DNA from: Bacteroidota bacterium
GTDB lineage: Bacteria; Bacteroidota; Bacteroidia; Chitinophagales; Chitinophagaceae
Reading direction: 5' to 3'
Assembly: GCA_013288945.1 (NCBI GenBank)
Contig: JABDAZ010000002.1
Span: forward strand, 85,182 to 149,181
Length of the DNA stretch: 64,000 nt
Part shown: positions 19,799 through 28,997 of the stretch, in pieces
Layout of the letters: each line of letters opens with the position of its first letter
Position numbering within the stretch: the stretch's first letter is position 1
The notes under the pieces: generated by a model
What the model saw: the letters and a program-made list of their open reading frames with translations, nothing else
The model's database searches: none
Told to the model about the DNA's origin: nothing
Position numbers and translations under genes: made by a program

Positions 19799-20344
19799 AT
19801 GTATCTCTATTTAAAAGCCCTTCACATTATTTTTGTAGTAACCTGGTTTGCGGGCTTATTTTATTTGCCAAGATTATTTATTTATAATACAGAAGCCGAA
19901 GCCAAACCGGAAGAAATCCGCAACGCTTTACGCACGCAGTTTACAAAAATGATGAAGCCATTATGGTACGGAATTACCTGGCCATCTGCAATCCTTACAT
20001 TAATACTTGGTTTAACAGTTTTATTCAACGGTGGATGGAACAAAGTTTTATTTGAACCAGCAGGAAAATGGCTATTAATAAAATTAATTTTTGTAGTTGG
20101 ATTGGTTGGTTATCATTTGTCTTTGCAAACAATTTTCATTCAGCAAATAAAAGGGAATTTCAAATATTCATCCCAGCAATTGCGCATCTGGAATGAAGTA
20201 GCAACTGTTTTTTTAGTTGCCATAATAATGCTCGCAGTTGTAAAGCAAAACATGAGCTGGGCTTGGGGATTAATGGGTTTAGTTTTGTTTGTTATATTAT
20301 TAATGAGCGCAATTAAAATTTATAAATTGCTGCGTTCAAAATAA
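19799..20344 (+). CDS. hemJ: Protoporphyrinogen IX oxidase, HemJ type
   Basis: A 181-residue protein with four to five membrane helices. KALHIIFVVTWFAGLFYLPR carries the conserved His and Arg of HemJ, and KWLLIKLIFVVGLVGYH a second conserved helix. HemJ converts protoporphyrinogen IX to protoporphyrin IX in bacteria lacking HemG/HemY. It fills the only step between hemF and hemH, and it sits next to hemH, which supports HemJ over a generic CopD-like protein. It ends at a strong terminator. Confidence 0.93.
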   Translation: MYLYLKALHIIFVVTWFAGLFYLPRLFIYNTEAEAKPEEIRNALRTQFTKMMKPLWYGITWPSAILTLILGLTVLFNGGWNKVLFEPAGKWLLIKLIFVVGLVGYHLSLQTIFIQQIKGNFKYSSQQLRIWNEVATVFLVAIIMLAVVKQNMSWAWGLMGLVLFVILLMSAIKIYKLLRSK

Positions 20345-20353
20345 TGTAAAAAG

Positions 20354-20383
20354 AAAAACCCTCTTTCAAAAGAGGGTTTTATC
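20354..20383 (+). terminator. Intrinsic terminator after hemJ
   Basis: AAAACCCTCTTT pairs with AAAGAGGGTTTT across a 2-base centre, with flanking A- and T-rich runs. It lies 10 bp after the hemJ stop codon. Confidence 0.92.
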
Positions 20384-20966
20384 TATGGGCTAAAAAGGTA
20401 GTTTTTCCTTCGAAATTATTGGAGCAAGGTACTGACGCAACCATTGGCATTTGCCTGATTACAATCGGGTTCTTCAAGGCAAATAAGAGATTAAAAACGG
20501 GTTTTGTTGGCAAGAGTAAATAAGGAAAGGGGAGTAGGAATACCCCCCTTTTTAACCCCTAAACCCTAAACCGTAGAAAAAAGTTTTTCATGCTTTATGC
20601 ACTTAGAAAATTAGTTTCTGGACTTAATATATTCTTCGCACAATTGAATTAAAATTTGGCAATCATAAGTATTGTCGGTTCTTCTATATTATTGCGATTT
20701 GCTTACATATTCCCATAACTATGCCAAAGCAAATTAATGTGGATAAAAACGAAATTTTCTGCACAAATGCGCCGCATTTTTTGATTGTTTTAACATTAAT
20801 AGGTTCAATTTATTGGTTTGATAACAAATAATTTTACTGAAAAATGAATTGTCAAATCTGTCTTCATAGTAATTTTCTTTACCAATTACGTTATACGTTT
20901 TCCGTAACTTTGCACACATTTTAAATTTGAGATTATCAATTTTTATTGATTGAGAAGAAATTAATT
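20384..20966. other. 580-bp gene-free region; possible small RNA
   Basis: There is no credible gene. It contains a hairpin, ATTTGCCT pairing with AGGCAAAT (20450-20483), with an inner stem CCTGAT/ATCGGG. At 20527-20553 a second hairpin with a GGAA loop (AAGGGG..GTA / TAC..CCCCTT) is followed by TTTTT and looks like a rho-independent terminator. After it come heptamer-like CCTAAAC units (20558-20573). A 24-codon open stretch on the minus strand around 20415-20485 is too short to call. The ileS promoter is at the right end. Confidence 0.45.
20905..20912 (+). promoter_or_regulatory. -7 promoter element TAACTTTG for ileS
   Basis: TAACTTTG matches TAnnTTTG. It lies 55 bp upstream of the ATG at 20967. 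No clear -33 element. Confidence 0.6.
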
Positions 20967-23900
20967 ATGGCAGCCAGGTACACAGAATATCAGCAATTAA
21001 ATTTACCAGCAATAAGCCAGCAAATGCTGGCAAAATGGGAAGCGTCGCAAGCATTTGAAAAAAGTGTGTCTATCCGCAATGGAAAAACGCCGTTTGTTTT
21101 CTATGAAGGCCCGCCAAGTGCCAACGGCATGCCCGGTATTCATCATGTTATTTCAAGGACTTTAAAAGATTTGGTTTGCCGTTATAAAACCATGCAAGGT
21201 TTCCAGGTTAATAGAAAAGGTGGCTGGGACACGCACGGATTGCCTGTCGAGTTGGGTGTTGAAAAAGAATTAGGCATTACAAAAGAAGATATTGGCAAAA
21301 AAATTTCTGTTGAAGAATACAATTTCAAATGCCGCGAAGCCGTGCTTCGTTATAAAGACAAATGGGATGAACTTACCAATAAAATGGGTTATTGGGTTGA
21401 TTTAAAAAACCCATACATCACTTTTGAAAACAATTATATAGAAACGCTTTGGTGGATTTTAAAAGAATTATACAATAAAGATTTGTTGTATGAAAGTGTA
21501 AGCATTCAGCCTTATTCGCCAGCAGCAGGAACAGGATTAAGTTCGCATGAACTTAATCAGCCGGGAACTTATAAAGATGTGAAGGATACGAGTGCGGTTG
21601 CGATGTTTAAACTCATTGATAATGCAGCATTAAAAATTAATAATGTTGATGGCGAAGTTTTCTTTTTAGCATGGACGACTACGCCATGGACTTTGCCATC
21701 AAATCTTGGATTGACTGTTGGGCCAAATATAATTTACCAATTAGTAAAAACAAAAAACCCATACACAAAAAAACTGGTTTATGTTATTTTGGCAAAAGAA
21801 AGATTTAAGAGTTATTTCAATTATGAACAATTGATGGAAGTTGGATTTAAGACAACTCCATCAGTAGAAAATTGGCCTGATGAAGGTGTTTTAGATCTTA
21901 ATCATAGAATTACACCATTTGAAATTCTTGCAGAATTCAAAGGCAAAGATCTCGAAGGAATTTCCTACGAACAATTAATGCCTTTCGAAACAAACAAAAT
22001 CAACAATCCAAATGCTTTCAAAATATTATTGGGCGATTTTGTAACTACAGAAGATGGAACAGGAATCGTTCACACGGCGCCGGCTTTTGGTGCAGACGAT
22101 TATAAAGTTGGAAAAAAATATGATATCGGCATCTTAACAATGGTTGATAAGCAGGGAAAATTTGTAGAAGGTTTGGGCGAATTCAGTAACCGTTATGTAA
22201 AAAATTATAAAGACGAACCCAATTATGTAGATGTTAACTTAGATATCTGCGTAAAACTTAAAAAAGAAAATCGCGCCTTTAAAATAGAAAAATATGAACA
22301 CAGTTATCCGCATTGCTGGCGCACAGATAAACCGATTTTATATTATCCGCTGGATGCGTGGTTTATAAAAACAACGGCATTAAAAGACAGAATGGTTGAA
22401 CTGAATAAAACTATTAACTGGAAACCAAAATCAACCGGCGAAGGAAGATTTGGCAATTGGCTGGAAAATATGGTTGACTGGAATTTAAGCCGCAGCCGTT
22501 TTTGGGGAACGCCTTTGCCGATTTGGAGAACGGAAGATGAAAGCGAAGAAATTTGTATCGGTTCAATAACTGAATTAAAAAATGAAATTGCAAAAGCAGG
22601 CGATTTGAATAAATCCGACATCAGCAACCTGACATTAGAAATTGATTTGCATAAACCATATGTAGATGAAATTGTGTTGTTAAGCAAATCTGGCAAACCA
22701 ATGAAACGTGTTCCAGATTTGGTTGACGTTTGGTTCGATTCTGGCGCGATGCCTTATGCACAATGGCATTTTCCATTTGAAAATATGGAAACCTTTGCCA
22801 AAAATTATCCTGCAGATTTTATTGCCGAAGGCGTTGACCAAACGCGCGGCTGGTTTTATACTTTGCATGCTATCGGCTCATTAATAAAAGAAAGTGTTAT
22901 TAATGAATTGGAAAAAGCAAATTTACCAACTGATAAAATTGATGGCCGCGCTTATAAAACCGTAGTGAGCAATGGTTTGGTTCTTGATAAAAACGGCGTG
23001 AAAATGAGCAAGCGCCTTGGGAATATTATTGATCCGTTTAAAACAATCGAACAGTTTGGTGCCGATGCAACGCGGTGGTATCTAATTACCAACGCTTCGC
23101 CGTGGGAAAGTATGAAGTTTGATATCGACGGCATTAAAGAAGTGCAGCGTAAATTTTTCGGCACATTATATAATACGTACCAGTTTTTTGCGCTGTACGC
23201 AAATGTGGATGGTTTCGCATTTAAAGAAGCATATATCCCGATTAATAAAAGGCCGGAAATTGATCAATGGATTCTTTCTTCTTTAAATACATTAATAAAA
23301 AAAGTTACAGACAGTTTTGATGATTATGAGCCAACAATTGCCGGCAGGTTTATTGAAGATTTTGTCGGCGAACAGTTGAGCAATTGGTACGTGCGCCTTT
23401 GCCGCCGCCGGTTTTGGAAAGGTGAATATGAGCATGATAAAATATGCGCTTACCAAACTTTGTATGAATGTTTGGAAACGGTTTCTTTATTAATGGCGCC
23501 GGTTTCGCCATTTTTTGCCGATTGGTTATTTACGAATTTGAACCAGGTTTCTGAAAAAATTGATATTTCGTCGGTTCACCATGTTGATTTTCCAAAATCA
23601 AATGAATCTGTTATTCATACTTCTTTGGAAGAAAGAATGAAACTTGCGCAGGATGCATCGTCACTTATTTTATCGATAAGAAAAAAAGTGAACATAAAAG
23701 TGCGCCAGCCGCTTCAAAAAGTATTAATACCTGTACTGAATATTTCCATGAAAGAGCAGTTGGAAAAAGTGGAAGATTTAATTAAGAGCGAAGTGAATGT
23801 GAAAGAATTTCAATACCTCACAGAAACGGACGGTTTCATTAAAAAGAAGATTAAACCAAATTTTATTGCGCTCGGCAAAAAGCTTGGTGCAAAAATGAAG

Positions 23901-24365
23901 GCTGTTTCACTCGCTTTGGCAACTTTTTCTCAGGAAGATATATCAAAATTAGAAAAAGAAGGCAATTATACTTTGTTAATTGACGGCGAACCCTTAATAT
24001 TACAGGTTAATGAAGCAGAGATATCCAGCGAAGATATTCCTGGATGGATCGTAGCAAATAAGGACATACTGACAGTTGCTTTAGATATTACAATTACGCC
24101 GGAATTAATTAATGAAGGATATGCCAGAGAACTGGTAAACCGTATTCAGAAGATTAGAAAGGATAATAATTTTGAATTAACTGACAGAATACTGGTAAAA
24201 ATTGCTGAAACCCCTGCTTTAAATCAATCCATAACCCAATTTAATAACTATATTTGCGCCGAAATTTTGGCAGATAAGCTCGAAATTGTACCCGAAATTA
24301 CTGATGGCATTGAAATTGAAGTTAATGACATTCTCTTAAAAGTGTTTGTTACAAAAAAAGCTTAA
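20967..24365 (+). CDS. ileS: Isoleucyl-tRNA synthetase
   Basis: A 1132-residue class I aminoacyl-tRNA synthetase from the ATG at 20967. The ATP-site motifs are PPSANGMPGIHH (residues 49-60, the HIGH equivalent) and KMSKR at 679-683. An editing domain lies between them (TTEDGTGIVHTAPAFGADD). The GIHH form and the length over 1100 resemble the eukaryote-like type 2 IleRS group, members of which are often less sensitive to mupirocin; no phenotype can be inferred. The TTG at 20946 adds only seven residues and is not favoured. The DksA-like gene follows after 5 bp. Confidence 0.97.
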   Translation: MAARYTEYQQLNLPAISQQMLAKWEASQAFEKSVSIRNGKTPFVFYEGPPSANGMPGIHHVISRTLKDLVCRYKTMQGFQVNRKGGWDTHGLPVELGVEKELGITKEDIGKKISVEEYNFKCREAVLRYKDKWDELTNKMGYWVDLKNPYITFENNYIETLWWILKELYNKDLLYESVSIQPYSPAAGTGLSSHELNQPGTYKDVKDTSAVAMFKLIDNAALKINNVDGEVFFLAWTTTPWTLPSNLGLTVGPNIIYQLVKTKNPYTKKLVYVILAKERFKSYFNYEQLMEVGFKTTPSVENWPDEGVLDLNHRITPFEILAEFKGKDLEGISYEQLMPFETNKINNPNAFKILLGDFVTTEDGTGIVHTAPAFGADDYKVGKKYDIGILTMVDKQGKFVEGLGEFSNRYVKNYKDEPNYVDVNLDICVKLKKENRAFKIEKYEHSYPHCWRTDKPILYYPLDAWFIKTTALKDRMVELNKTINWKPKSTGEGRFGNWLENMVDWNLSRSRFWGTPLPIWRTEDESEEICIGSITELKNEIAKAGDLNKSDISNLTLEIDLHKPYVDEIVLLSKSGKPMKRVPDLVDVWFDSGAMPYAQWHFPFENMETFAKNYPADFIAEGVDQTRGWFYTLHAIGSLIKESVINELEKANLPTDKIDGRAYKTVVSNGLVLDKNGVKMSKRLGNIIDPFKTIEQFGADATRWYLITNASPWESMKFDIDGIKEVQRKFFGTLYNTYQFFALYANVDGFAFKEAYIPINKRPEIDQWILSSLNTLIKKVTDSFDDYEPTIAGRFIEDFVGEQLSNWYVRLCRRRFWKGEYEHDKICAYQTLYECLETVSLLMAPVSPFFADWLFTNLNQVSEKIDISSVHHVDFPKSNESVIHTSLEERMKLAQDASSLILSIRKKVNIKVRQPLQKVLIPVLNISMKEQLEKVEDLIKSEVNVKEFQYLTETDGFIKKKIKPNFIALGKKLGAKMKAVSLALATFSQEDISKLEKEGNYTLLIDGEPLILQVNEAEISSEDIPGWIVANKDILTVALDITITPELINEGYARELVNRIQKIRKDNNFELTDRILVKIAETPALNQSITQFNNYICAEILADKLEIVPEITDGIEIEVNDILLKVFVTKKA

Positions 24366-24370
24366 CAGTT

Positions 24371-25228
24371 ATGGCAATTAAGAAAAAGGCGGCAAAACCC
24401 GCTAAAAATGCTCCTTCGAAAAAATCAGTTCCGGCAAAAAAGGCGGCCAAACCTTCGCATGCTGCTAAACCAGCCGCGAAAAAAGTTGCGCCTAAAAAAG
24501 CTGTAGCTAAACCTGTTGCCAAAAAAGTTGCCCCGGCAAAAAAAGCTGTGGTATCAAACAAAACAGCTGTTAAACCTGTTACTAAGAAATCTGTTCCGCC
24601 GGTTGCTGTAAAACATGCGCCCGTAAAAGCAGAAGTAAAAAAACCAGTTGCAAAAGTGCCTGAAAAAAAACAAGAAATCACTAAACCCATTATCTCAGTG
24701 GCAAAGAAACCTGAAGCTAAAATAGTAACACCTCCGGCAAAACCAGTTAAAACCGTAATTCCGGATATGAAAACAAAAACGGTGCGCAAGTACGAGCCCG
24801 AATTTACCAAGTCAGTATTAGATAAAAGTACAACACCCGAAACAAACGGAGGGCCAACCATGAGATACAGTGATGGCGAATTAGTGGAATTCAGGGAATT
24901 GATCACAAAAAAATTAGACGCTGCTAAAAAGGAACTCGCGTATTTACAAGGTTTAATAACCCGCAAAGATGAAATGGGCGGTGATAATGACGATGCGCGC
25001 TACATGACAATGGAGGATGGTGGCATGAGCATGGAACGTGAACAACTTAGCCAAATGGCCAGCCGCCAGATTACATTCATCGATCACCTTGAAAAAGCGA
25101 TGATGCGTATAGAAAATAAAACGTACGGAGTTTGCCGTGTAACAGGAAAGTTAATTGATAAAGCAAGATTAAGAGCTGTACCGCACGCAACATTAAGCAT
25201 TGAAGCGAAACAGATGATGAACAAGTAA
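24371..25228 (+). CDS. DksA/TraR-family protein with long Lys/Ala/Pro-rich N-terminal tail
   Basis: A 285-residue two-part protein. Residues 1 to about 150 are a low-complexity basic tail of repeated AAKKxxPAKK-like units, resembling a histone H1 C-terminal tail. Residues about 160-285 are a DksA-like coiled coil plus the remnant of the zinc finger (YGVCRVTGKLIDKARLRAVP). Only one of the usual four cysteines remains, so zinc binding is doubtful. DksA relatives bind RNA polymerase; the tail could add DNA binding. It is cotranscribed with ileS (5 bp gap). The basic tail produces a 205-codon open frame on the opposite strand, which is an artefact. Confidence 0.85.
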   Translation: MAIKKKAAKPAKNAPSKKSVPAKKAAKPSHAAKPAAKKVAPKKAVAKPVAKKVAPAKKAVVSNKTAVKPVTKKSVPPVAVKHAPVKAEVKKPVAKVPEKKQEITKPIISVAKKPEAKIVTPPAKPVKTVIPDMKTKTVRKYEPEFTKSVLDKSTTPETNGGPTMRYSDGELVEFRELITKKLDAAKKELAYLQGLITRKDEMGGDNDDARYMTMEDGGMSMEREQLSQMASRQITFIDHLEKAMMRIENKTYGVCRVTGKLIDKARLRAVPHATLSIEAKQMMNK

Positions 25229-25237
25229 GAGTTCGCG

Positions 25238-25260
25238 GTTGACAGAAAACAGTTGACCGG
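25238..25260. repeat. Single heptamer-phased arm (GTTGACA)
   Basis: Units GTTGACA, GAAAACA, GTTGACC follow 9 bp after the DksA-like stop codon. The word matches the large inverted repeat at 49338-49503. No second arm nearby. A further heptamer-like stretch (TCCTAAC, TCCTAAA) follows the terminator at about 25326. Confidence 0.5.
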
Positions 25261-25290
25261 TTAATAAAAATTATTTCAAATTATATATTA

Positions 25291-25326
25291 AAAAAGGGAT
25301 TGCAATTGCAATTCCTTTTCTTTTTT
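25291..25326. terminator. Bidirectional terminator
   Basis: GGGATTGC AATT GCAATTCC with an A-run before and T-rich run after, between the DksA-like gene and the convergent ABC exporter gene. Confidence 0.85.
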
Positions 25327-25365
25327 CCTAACTCCTAAAGCCTGTTAATCCCCAGAATCCAAATT

Positions 25366-27186
25366 TTATTTCACTTCCTGCATATCAACAAGGCGCTTAT
25401 AAAAACCATTTTGCGCAATCAATTCTTCATGGTTTCCGCGCTCCACAATTTGTCCTTTTTGTAAAACGATTATTTCATCTGCGTGGCGAATGGTGCTTAA
25501 TCTGTGTGCAATCACAATGCTGGTGCGGTTTTGCATCATATTATTAATAGCATCCTGAACTAAACGTTCACTTTCTGTATCGAGCGATGAAGTCGCTTCA
25601 TCCAAAATTAATATGGGTGGGTTTTTTAAAACTGCGCGTGCAATGGTTAATCGTTGCCTTTCGCCGCCACTGAGTTTGCTTCCGCGATCACCAATATTTG
25701 TTTGATAACCATCTTCTTTTTTAGTAATAAAATCGTGCGCGTTTGCAATTTTTGCCGCATTAATAATTTCTTCCAAAGTTGCATCTGGCTTGCCAAGCGC
25801 GATGTTTGCAGCAATCGTATCATTAAACAAAATCGGTTCCTGCGTTACAATGCTCATTTGCGTGCGCACAGATTTCAGCGAATAATCTTTTATATTAATT
25901 CCATCTATTAATAATTCTCCGCCGGAAGCATCATGAAAACGCGGAACCAAATCTGCCAGCGTAGATTTTCCCGCGCCGGAAGAACCAACTAATGCAATTG
26001 TTTTTCCTTTTTCAATTTTTAAATTGATGTTATCTAAAATCGTTGCGTCTTCATAAGCAAATTTTACATTCCTGAATTCTATTTTATCAGCAAAAGAAAC
26101 GAACTGTTTTCCGTTCGGGTTTTCTTCAATAGAAACCGGCGCTTTTAATAGTTCCTCCACGCGTTCCATCGCAGCTGCTCCGCGTTGCATATTAAAAAAT
26201 GCGGTTGATAAATCTTTTGCAGGATTAATCATAATCGCAAACACGGCAATATAAGTCATCAAATCGCCTGCTGGCAGCGCACTCGCGGAGTTTGTTAATA
26301 CTAAACTTCCGCCAATATAAAGGATGGTGCAAAGTACAATCACGCCAAGCACTTCCGTCATTGGCGAGGCCAAATCGCGGCGCGCGTTCATTTTATTTCT
26401 TATAAAAAAAAGTAAATCATTAATGCCAACAAATTTATTTCTTAATAAAGGTTCTGCATTAAATCCTTTAATCACGCGGATTCCGGAAACAGTTTCATCG
26501 AGCACAGATAAACTTTCACCCAATTTTATAGCAGCTTCCTGCGATTGTTTTTTTAAGGAACGGCTTATTCTTCCAATAAAAAAAGCGGTGATTGGCAGTA
26601 AGATTATTAAGAAAAGTGAAAGGCGCGGGCTTAAATAAATCATGTAAGCAAGATATCCGAGAATGGTTAGCGGGTTTTTTATTAATCCTTCCAAAGTGGC
26701 TACCACAGAGGATTCTATCTCATAAATATCATTTGTCATTCTGCTAATCAAATCACCTTTTCTTCTTTCTGTAAAATATCCAATTGGCAGCGATAATATT
26801 TTTTCATACAATTCACTTCGTAAATGTGTAATTGTTGCAGTACGTATCGGCGAAGAAATATAATAGGATAAATAAAGAAATAAATTTTTTAAAATAGTCG
26901 TCACAATTATTAATACACAAATCGTTATTAATCCTGCAATTTTTCCGTGATGTTCAATAATTAAGCTGATATAATTTTTCAAACTTCCAACGGCATTGCT
27001 ATTAATCGCTGGTTGCCCGCCAGCAGGGTTTGCACCTTTAAATAATAAATCCATAAACGGGCTTAGCATGCCGAGTGAAACCAATCCAAACAACACAGAA
27101 AGAACGGTGAATAATAAATAGAAAAATAATTTTGCCCTGTATTTTGGTTGAGAAACATATTGAAGGATGCGCGAAAATTTCTTCAT
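25366..27186 (-). CDS. ABC exporter, fused permease and ATPase (MsbA-like)
   Basis: A 606-residue half-transporter. Six membrane helices occupy about residues 10-320. The nucleotide-binding domain has Walker A GSSGAGKST, signature LSGGERQRL, Walker B ILILDEATSS and the switch His in IVIAHRLST. Such proteins export lipids, lipid A core or drugs; MsbA-type lipid flipping is the default guess in Bacteroidota. It is divergent from rbfA across 113 bp containing a perfect palindrome. Confidence 0.9.
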   Translation of the reverse strand: MKKFSRILQYVSQPKYRAKLFFYLLFTVLSVLFGLVSLGMLSPFMDLLFKGANPAGGQPAINSNAVGSLKNYISLIIEHHGKIAGLITICVLIIVTTILKNLFLYLSYYISSPIRTATITHLRSELYEKILSLPIGYFTERRKGDLISRMTNDIYEIESSVVATLEGLIKNPLTILGYLAYMIYLSPRLSLFLIILLPITAFFIGRISRSLKKQSQEAAIKLGESLSVLDETVSGIRVIKGFNAEPLLRNKFVGINDLLFFIRNKMNARRDLASPMTEVLGVIVLCTILYIGGSLVLTNSASALPAGDLMTYIAVFAIMINPAKDLSTAFFNMQRGAAAMERVEELLKAPVSIEENPNGKQFVSFADKIEFRNVKFAYEDATILDNINLKIEKGKTIALVGSSGAGKSTLADLVPRFHDASGGELLIDGINIKDYSLKSVRTQMSIVTQEPILFNDTIAANIALGKPDATLEEIINAAKIANAHDFITKKEDGYQTNIGDRGSKLSGGERQRLTIARAVLKNPPILILDEATSSLDTESERLVQDAINNMMQNRTSIVIAHRLSTIRHADEIIVLQKGQIVERGNHEELIAQNGFYKRLVDMQEVK

Positions 27187-27268
27187 GATTAATAATAAAT
27201 AATTGAATGGCGATTATGCAAAAATCATTCTGGTAATAACAATGCAGACAGAATGGCAAATAAATAAT

Positions 27269-27282
27269 CTGTAAATTTACAG
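27269..27282. promoter_or_regulatory. 14-bp palindrome containing a symmetric -7-like element
   Basis: CTGTAAATTTACAG is self-complementary. Its centre, TAAATTTA, is one base off TAnnTTTG in both directions. It lies 18 bp upstream of rbfA and 83 bp upstream of the divergent ABC exporter start. Confidence 0.4.
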
Positions 27283-27299
27283 TTAATATCGTAATAGTT

Positions 27300-27659
27300 A
27301 TGGAAGAAGGAAAACGGCAGAAGCAGGTTGCATCATTATTGCACCACGAATTAAGTGATATTTTTCAGCGACTGAATTTAAATATGATTGATGGTGGAAT
27401 GATTTCCATTTCATCTGTAAAAATAACGCCCGACCTTTTTGATGCGCGCATTTACTTAAGTTTATTTAAAGTAAATGATGCCGAAGGCGTGATGAAAAAA
27501 ATTGAAGAACGCAGTTGGGAAATAAAAAAAGAATTGGTGGCGCGTGTAAAAAATCAATTGCGCAGTATGCCGCAATTAACTTTTTACCTGGATACAACGC
27601 TTGATTACGTTGATAAAATGGAAGAAATTTTTAAGAAAATAAAAGACAATGGTTCTTAG
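27300..27659 (+). CDS. rbfA: Ribosome-binding factor A
   Basis: A 119-residue KH-like protein that matures the 30S subunit and the 16S 5' helix. It begins KRQKQVASLLHHELSDIFQR, then SISSVKITPDLFDARIYLS and the C-terminal PQLTFYLDTTLDYVDKMEEI, all typical RbfA positions. The LolE-like gene follows 29 bp later on the same strand. Confidence 0.95.
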   Translation: MEEGKRQKQVASLLHHELSDIFQRLNLNMIDGGMISISSVKITPDLFDARIYLSLFKVNDAEGVMKKIEERSWEIKKELVARVKNQLRSMPQLTFYLDTTLDYVDKMEEIFKKIKDNGS

Positions 27660-27688
27660 TTTTATTTTTTATTAATGAACCATTTATT

Positions 27689-28915
27689 ATGAACTTTCTT
27701 TTTGCGTGGCGATATTTTAAAGCAAAAAAATCTACCAATGCTATTAATGTAATTGCTTGGGTAAGCATTGCAGCCATAATTATTGGTTCGGCTTCATTAA
27801 TACTTGTGCTGAGTGTTTTTAATGGATTTGAAGGATTGGTAAAATCTCTTTATTCTTCTTTTTATACTGATTTAAAAATTTCTCCGATAACTGGTAAAAC
27901 CATTACGCTTACTTCGGATCAGCTAAAAAAATTATCTGGGATTAATGAAGTGCAAGGTTATTCATTAATAGCCGAAGACAAAGCTTTTTTGCAAAATGGC
28001 GAATTGCAATCAATTGTTTATTTAAAAGGCGTTGATGATAATTATAAAAAGATAACAGCGCTTCCGGACAAAGTTGTGCGCGGAAAATTTGAATTAGGCA
28101 ATGCCGATTATCCTGATATTGTTCTTGGTGCAGGCATTGAAAATGCGCTTGAACTCGAAACAGAAAAAAATATAATTCCTTTGTCTGTCTATCTTTTTAA
28201 GAAAACAAGCAAACTTGAAAATGCAGATCCGATGCAATCTGTAAGCAATGAAAATATTAATACTTCCGGCACTTTTATTATACAACAGGAATTTGATAAT
28301 AAATATGCATTTACCAACCTCGCATTTATGAAACGCATGCTGGGCTTAAATGCGGACGAATATAGCGCTGTTGAAATTGCTTTAAAAAATTCGCAACAGG
28401 CAGATATTGTTAAAGCGCAATTGCAAAAAATTTTTGGCGATAATAATTACAATGTGCAAACGCGTTACGAACAAAACCAAAGTTTATATAGTGTAATGCG
28501 CACAGAAAAATGGGTGATTTATTGTTTGCTGAGTATGATTTTGGTAGTGTCGGCTTTTAATATGATTGGCGCATTAACGATGCTGGTTTTGGAAAAACAG
28601 AAAGACATTAATGTATTAAAGGCACTCGGCGCAAATAATAATTATATACAACGCATTTTTTTAAGTGAAGGAATTTTGCTTGCTGTTCTCGGCGGCGTAG
28701 CAGGAATTTTATTGGCTGTAATTATTTGCTGGCTGCAGGTAAAATATAAACTGGTGGCGTTGGAAGGCGGTTCTTTTTTAATTGATTATTATCCTGTAAA
28801 ACTGGTAGCGTCGGATTTTTTGCTGGTATTTTTTACTGTATTAATCGTTGCATTAATCGCATCCTGGTTTCCATCGCGCAAAGCCGCATTGCAGCAAATT
28901 GAATTGAGAAGCTGA
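27689..28915 (+). CDS. ABC permease of the LolE/FtsX (MacB) superfamily
   Basis: A 408-residue protein. One N-terminal helix (INVIAWVSIAAIIIGSASLI) is followed by a large periplasmic domain (about residues 45-275) and three C-terminal helices with KDINVLKALGAN, the cytoplasmic coupling region. The topology is that of LolC/LolE, which extract lipoproteins for the Lol pathway. No ATPase is adjacent, so the partner is elsewhere. It ends exactly at the edge of a heptamer-phased hairpin. Confidence 0.87.
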   Translation: MNFLFAWRYFKAKKSTNAINVIAWVSIAAIIIGSASLILVLSVFNGFEGLVKSLYSSFYTDLKISPITGKTITLTSDQLKKLSGINEVQGYSLIAEDKAFLQNGELQSIVYLKGVDDNYKKITALPDKVVRGKFELGNADYPDIVLGAGIENALELETEKNIIPLSVYLFKKTSKLENADPMQSVSNENINTSGTFIIQQEFDNKYAFTNLAFMKRMLGLNADEYSAVEIALKNSQQADIVKAQLQKIFGDNNYNVQTRYEQNQSLYSVMRTEKWVIYCLLSMILVVSAFNMIGALTMLVLEKQKDINVLKALGANNNYIQRIFLSEGILLAVLGGVAGILLAVIICWLQVKYKLVALEGGSFLIDYYPVKLVASDFLLVFFTVLIVALIASWFPSRKAALQQIELRS

Positions 28916-28997
28916 ATACGAATTTAGAAACACGAAACATGAATGTAATTTTAAACACTTCGTATTTCGTACTTCTAATTTATAATTTGTCGTATTA
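28914..28997. repeat. Heptamer-phased inverted repeat (word AATACGA / AACACGA)
   Basis: The left arm has AATACGA, ATTTAGA, AACACGA, AACATGA; the right arm on the minus strand begins AATACGA and ends AGTACGA, AATACGA. It fills the gap between two convergent genes. The LolE-like stop (28913-28915) overlaps its left edge and the transketolase stop (28995-28997) its right edge. Confidence 0.75.

Noticed and set aside
20552..20577. CCCTAAA repeats resembling plant telomeric DNA
   Set aside because: Only two or three units in a bacterial chromosome; better explained by the local heptamer habit.
20734..20919. A 61-codon minus-strand frame in the gap before ileS
   Set aside because: It runs antisense through the ileS promoter, has no family pattern and no start signals.
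24349..24966. A 205-codon open frame on the minus strand opposite the DksA-like gene
   Set aside because: It is the shadow of the Lys/Ala/Pro-rich tail: the composition (Phe, Ala, Gly, Thr) is what complementary AAA/GCN codons give, and it would overlap two real genes.
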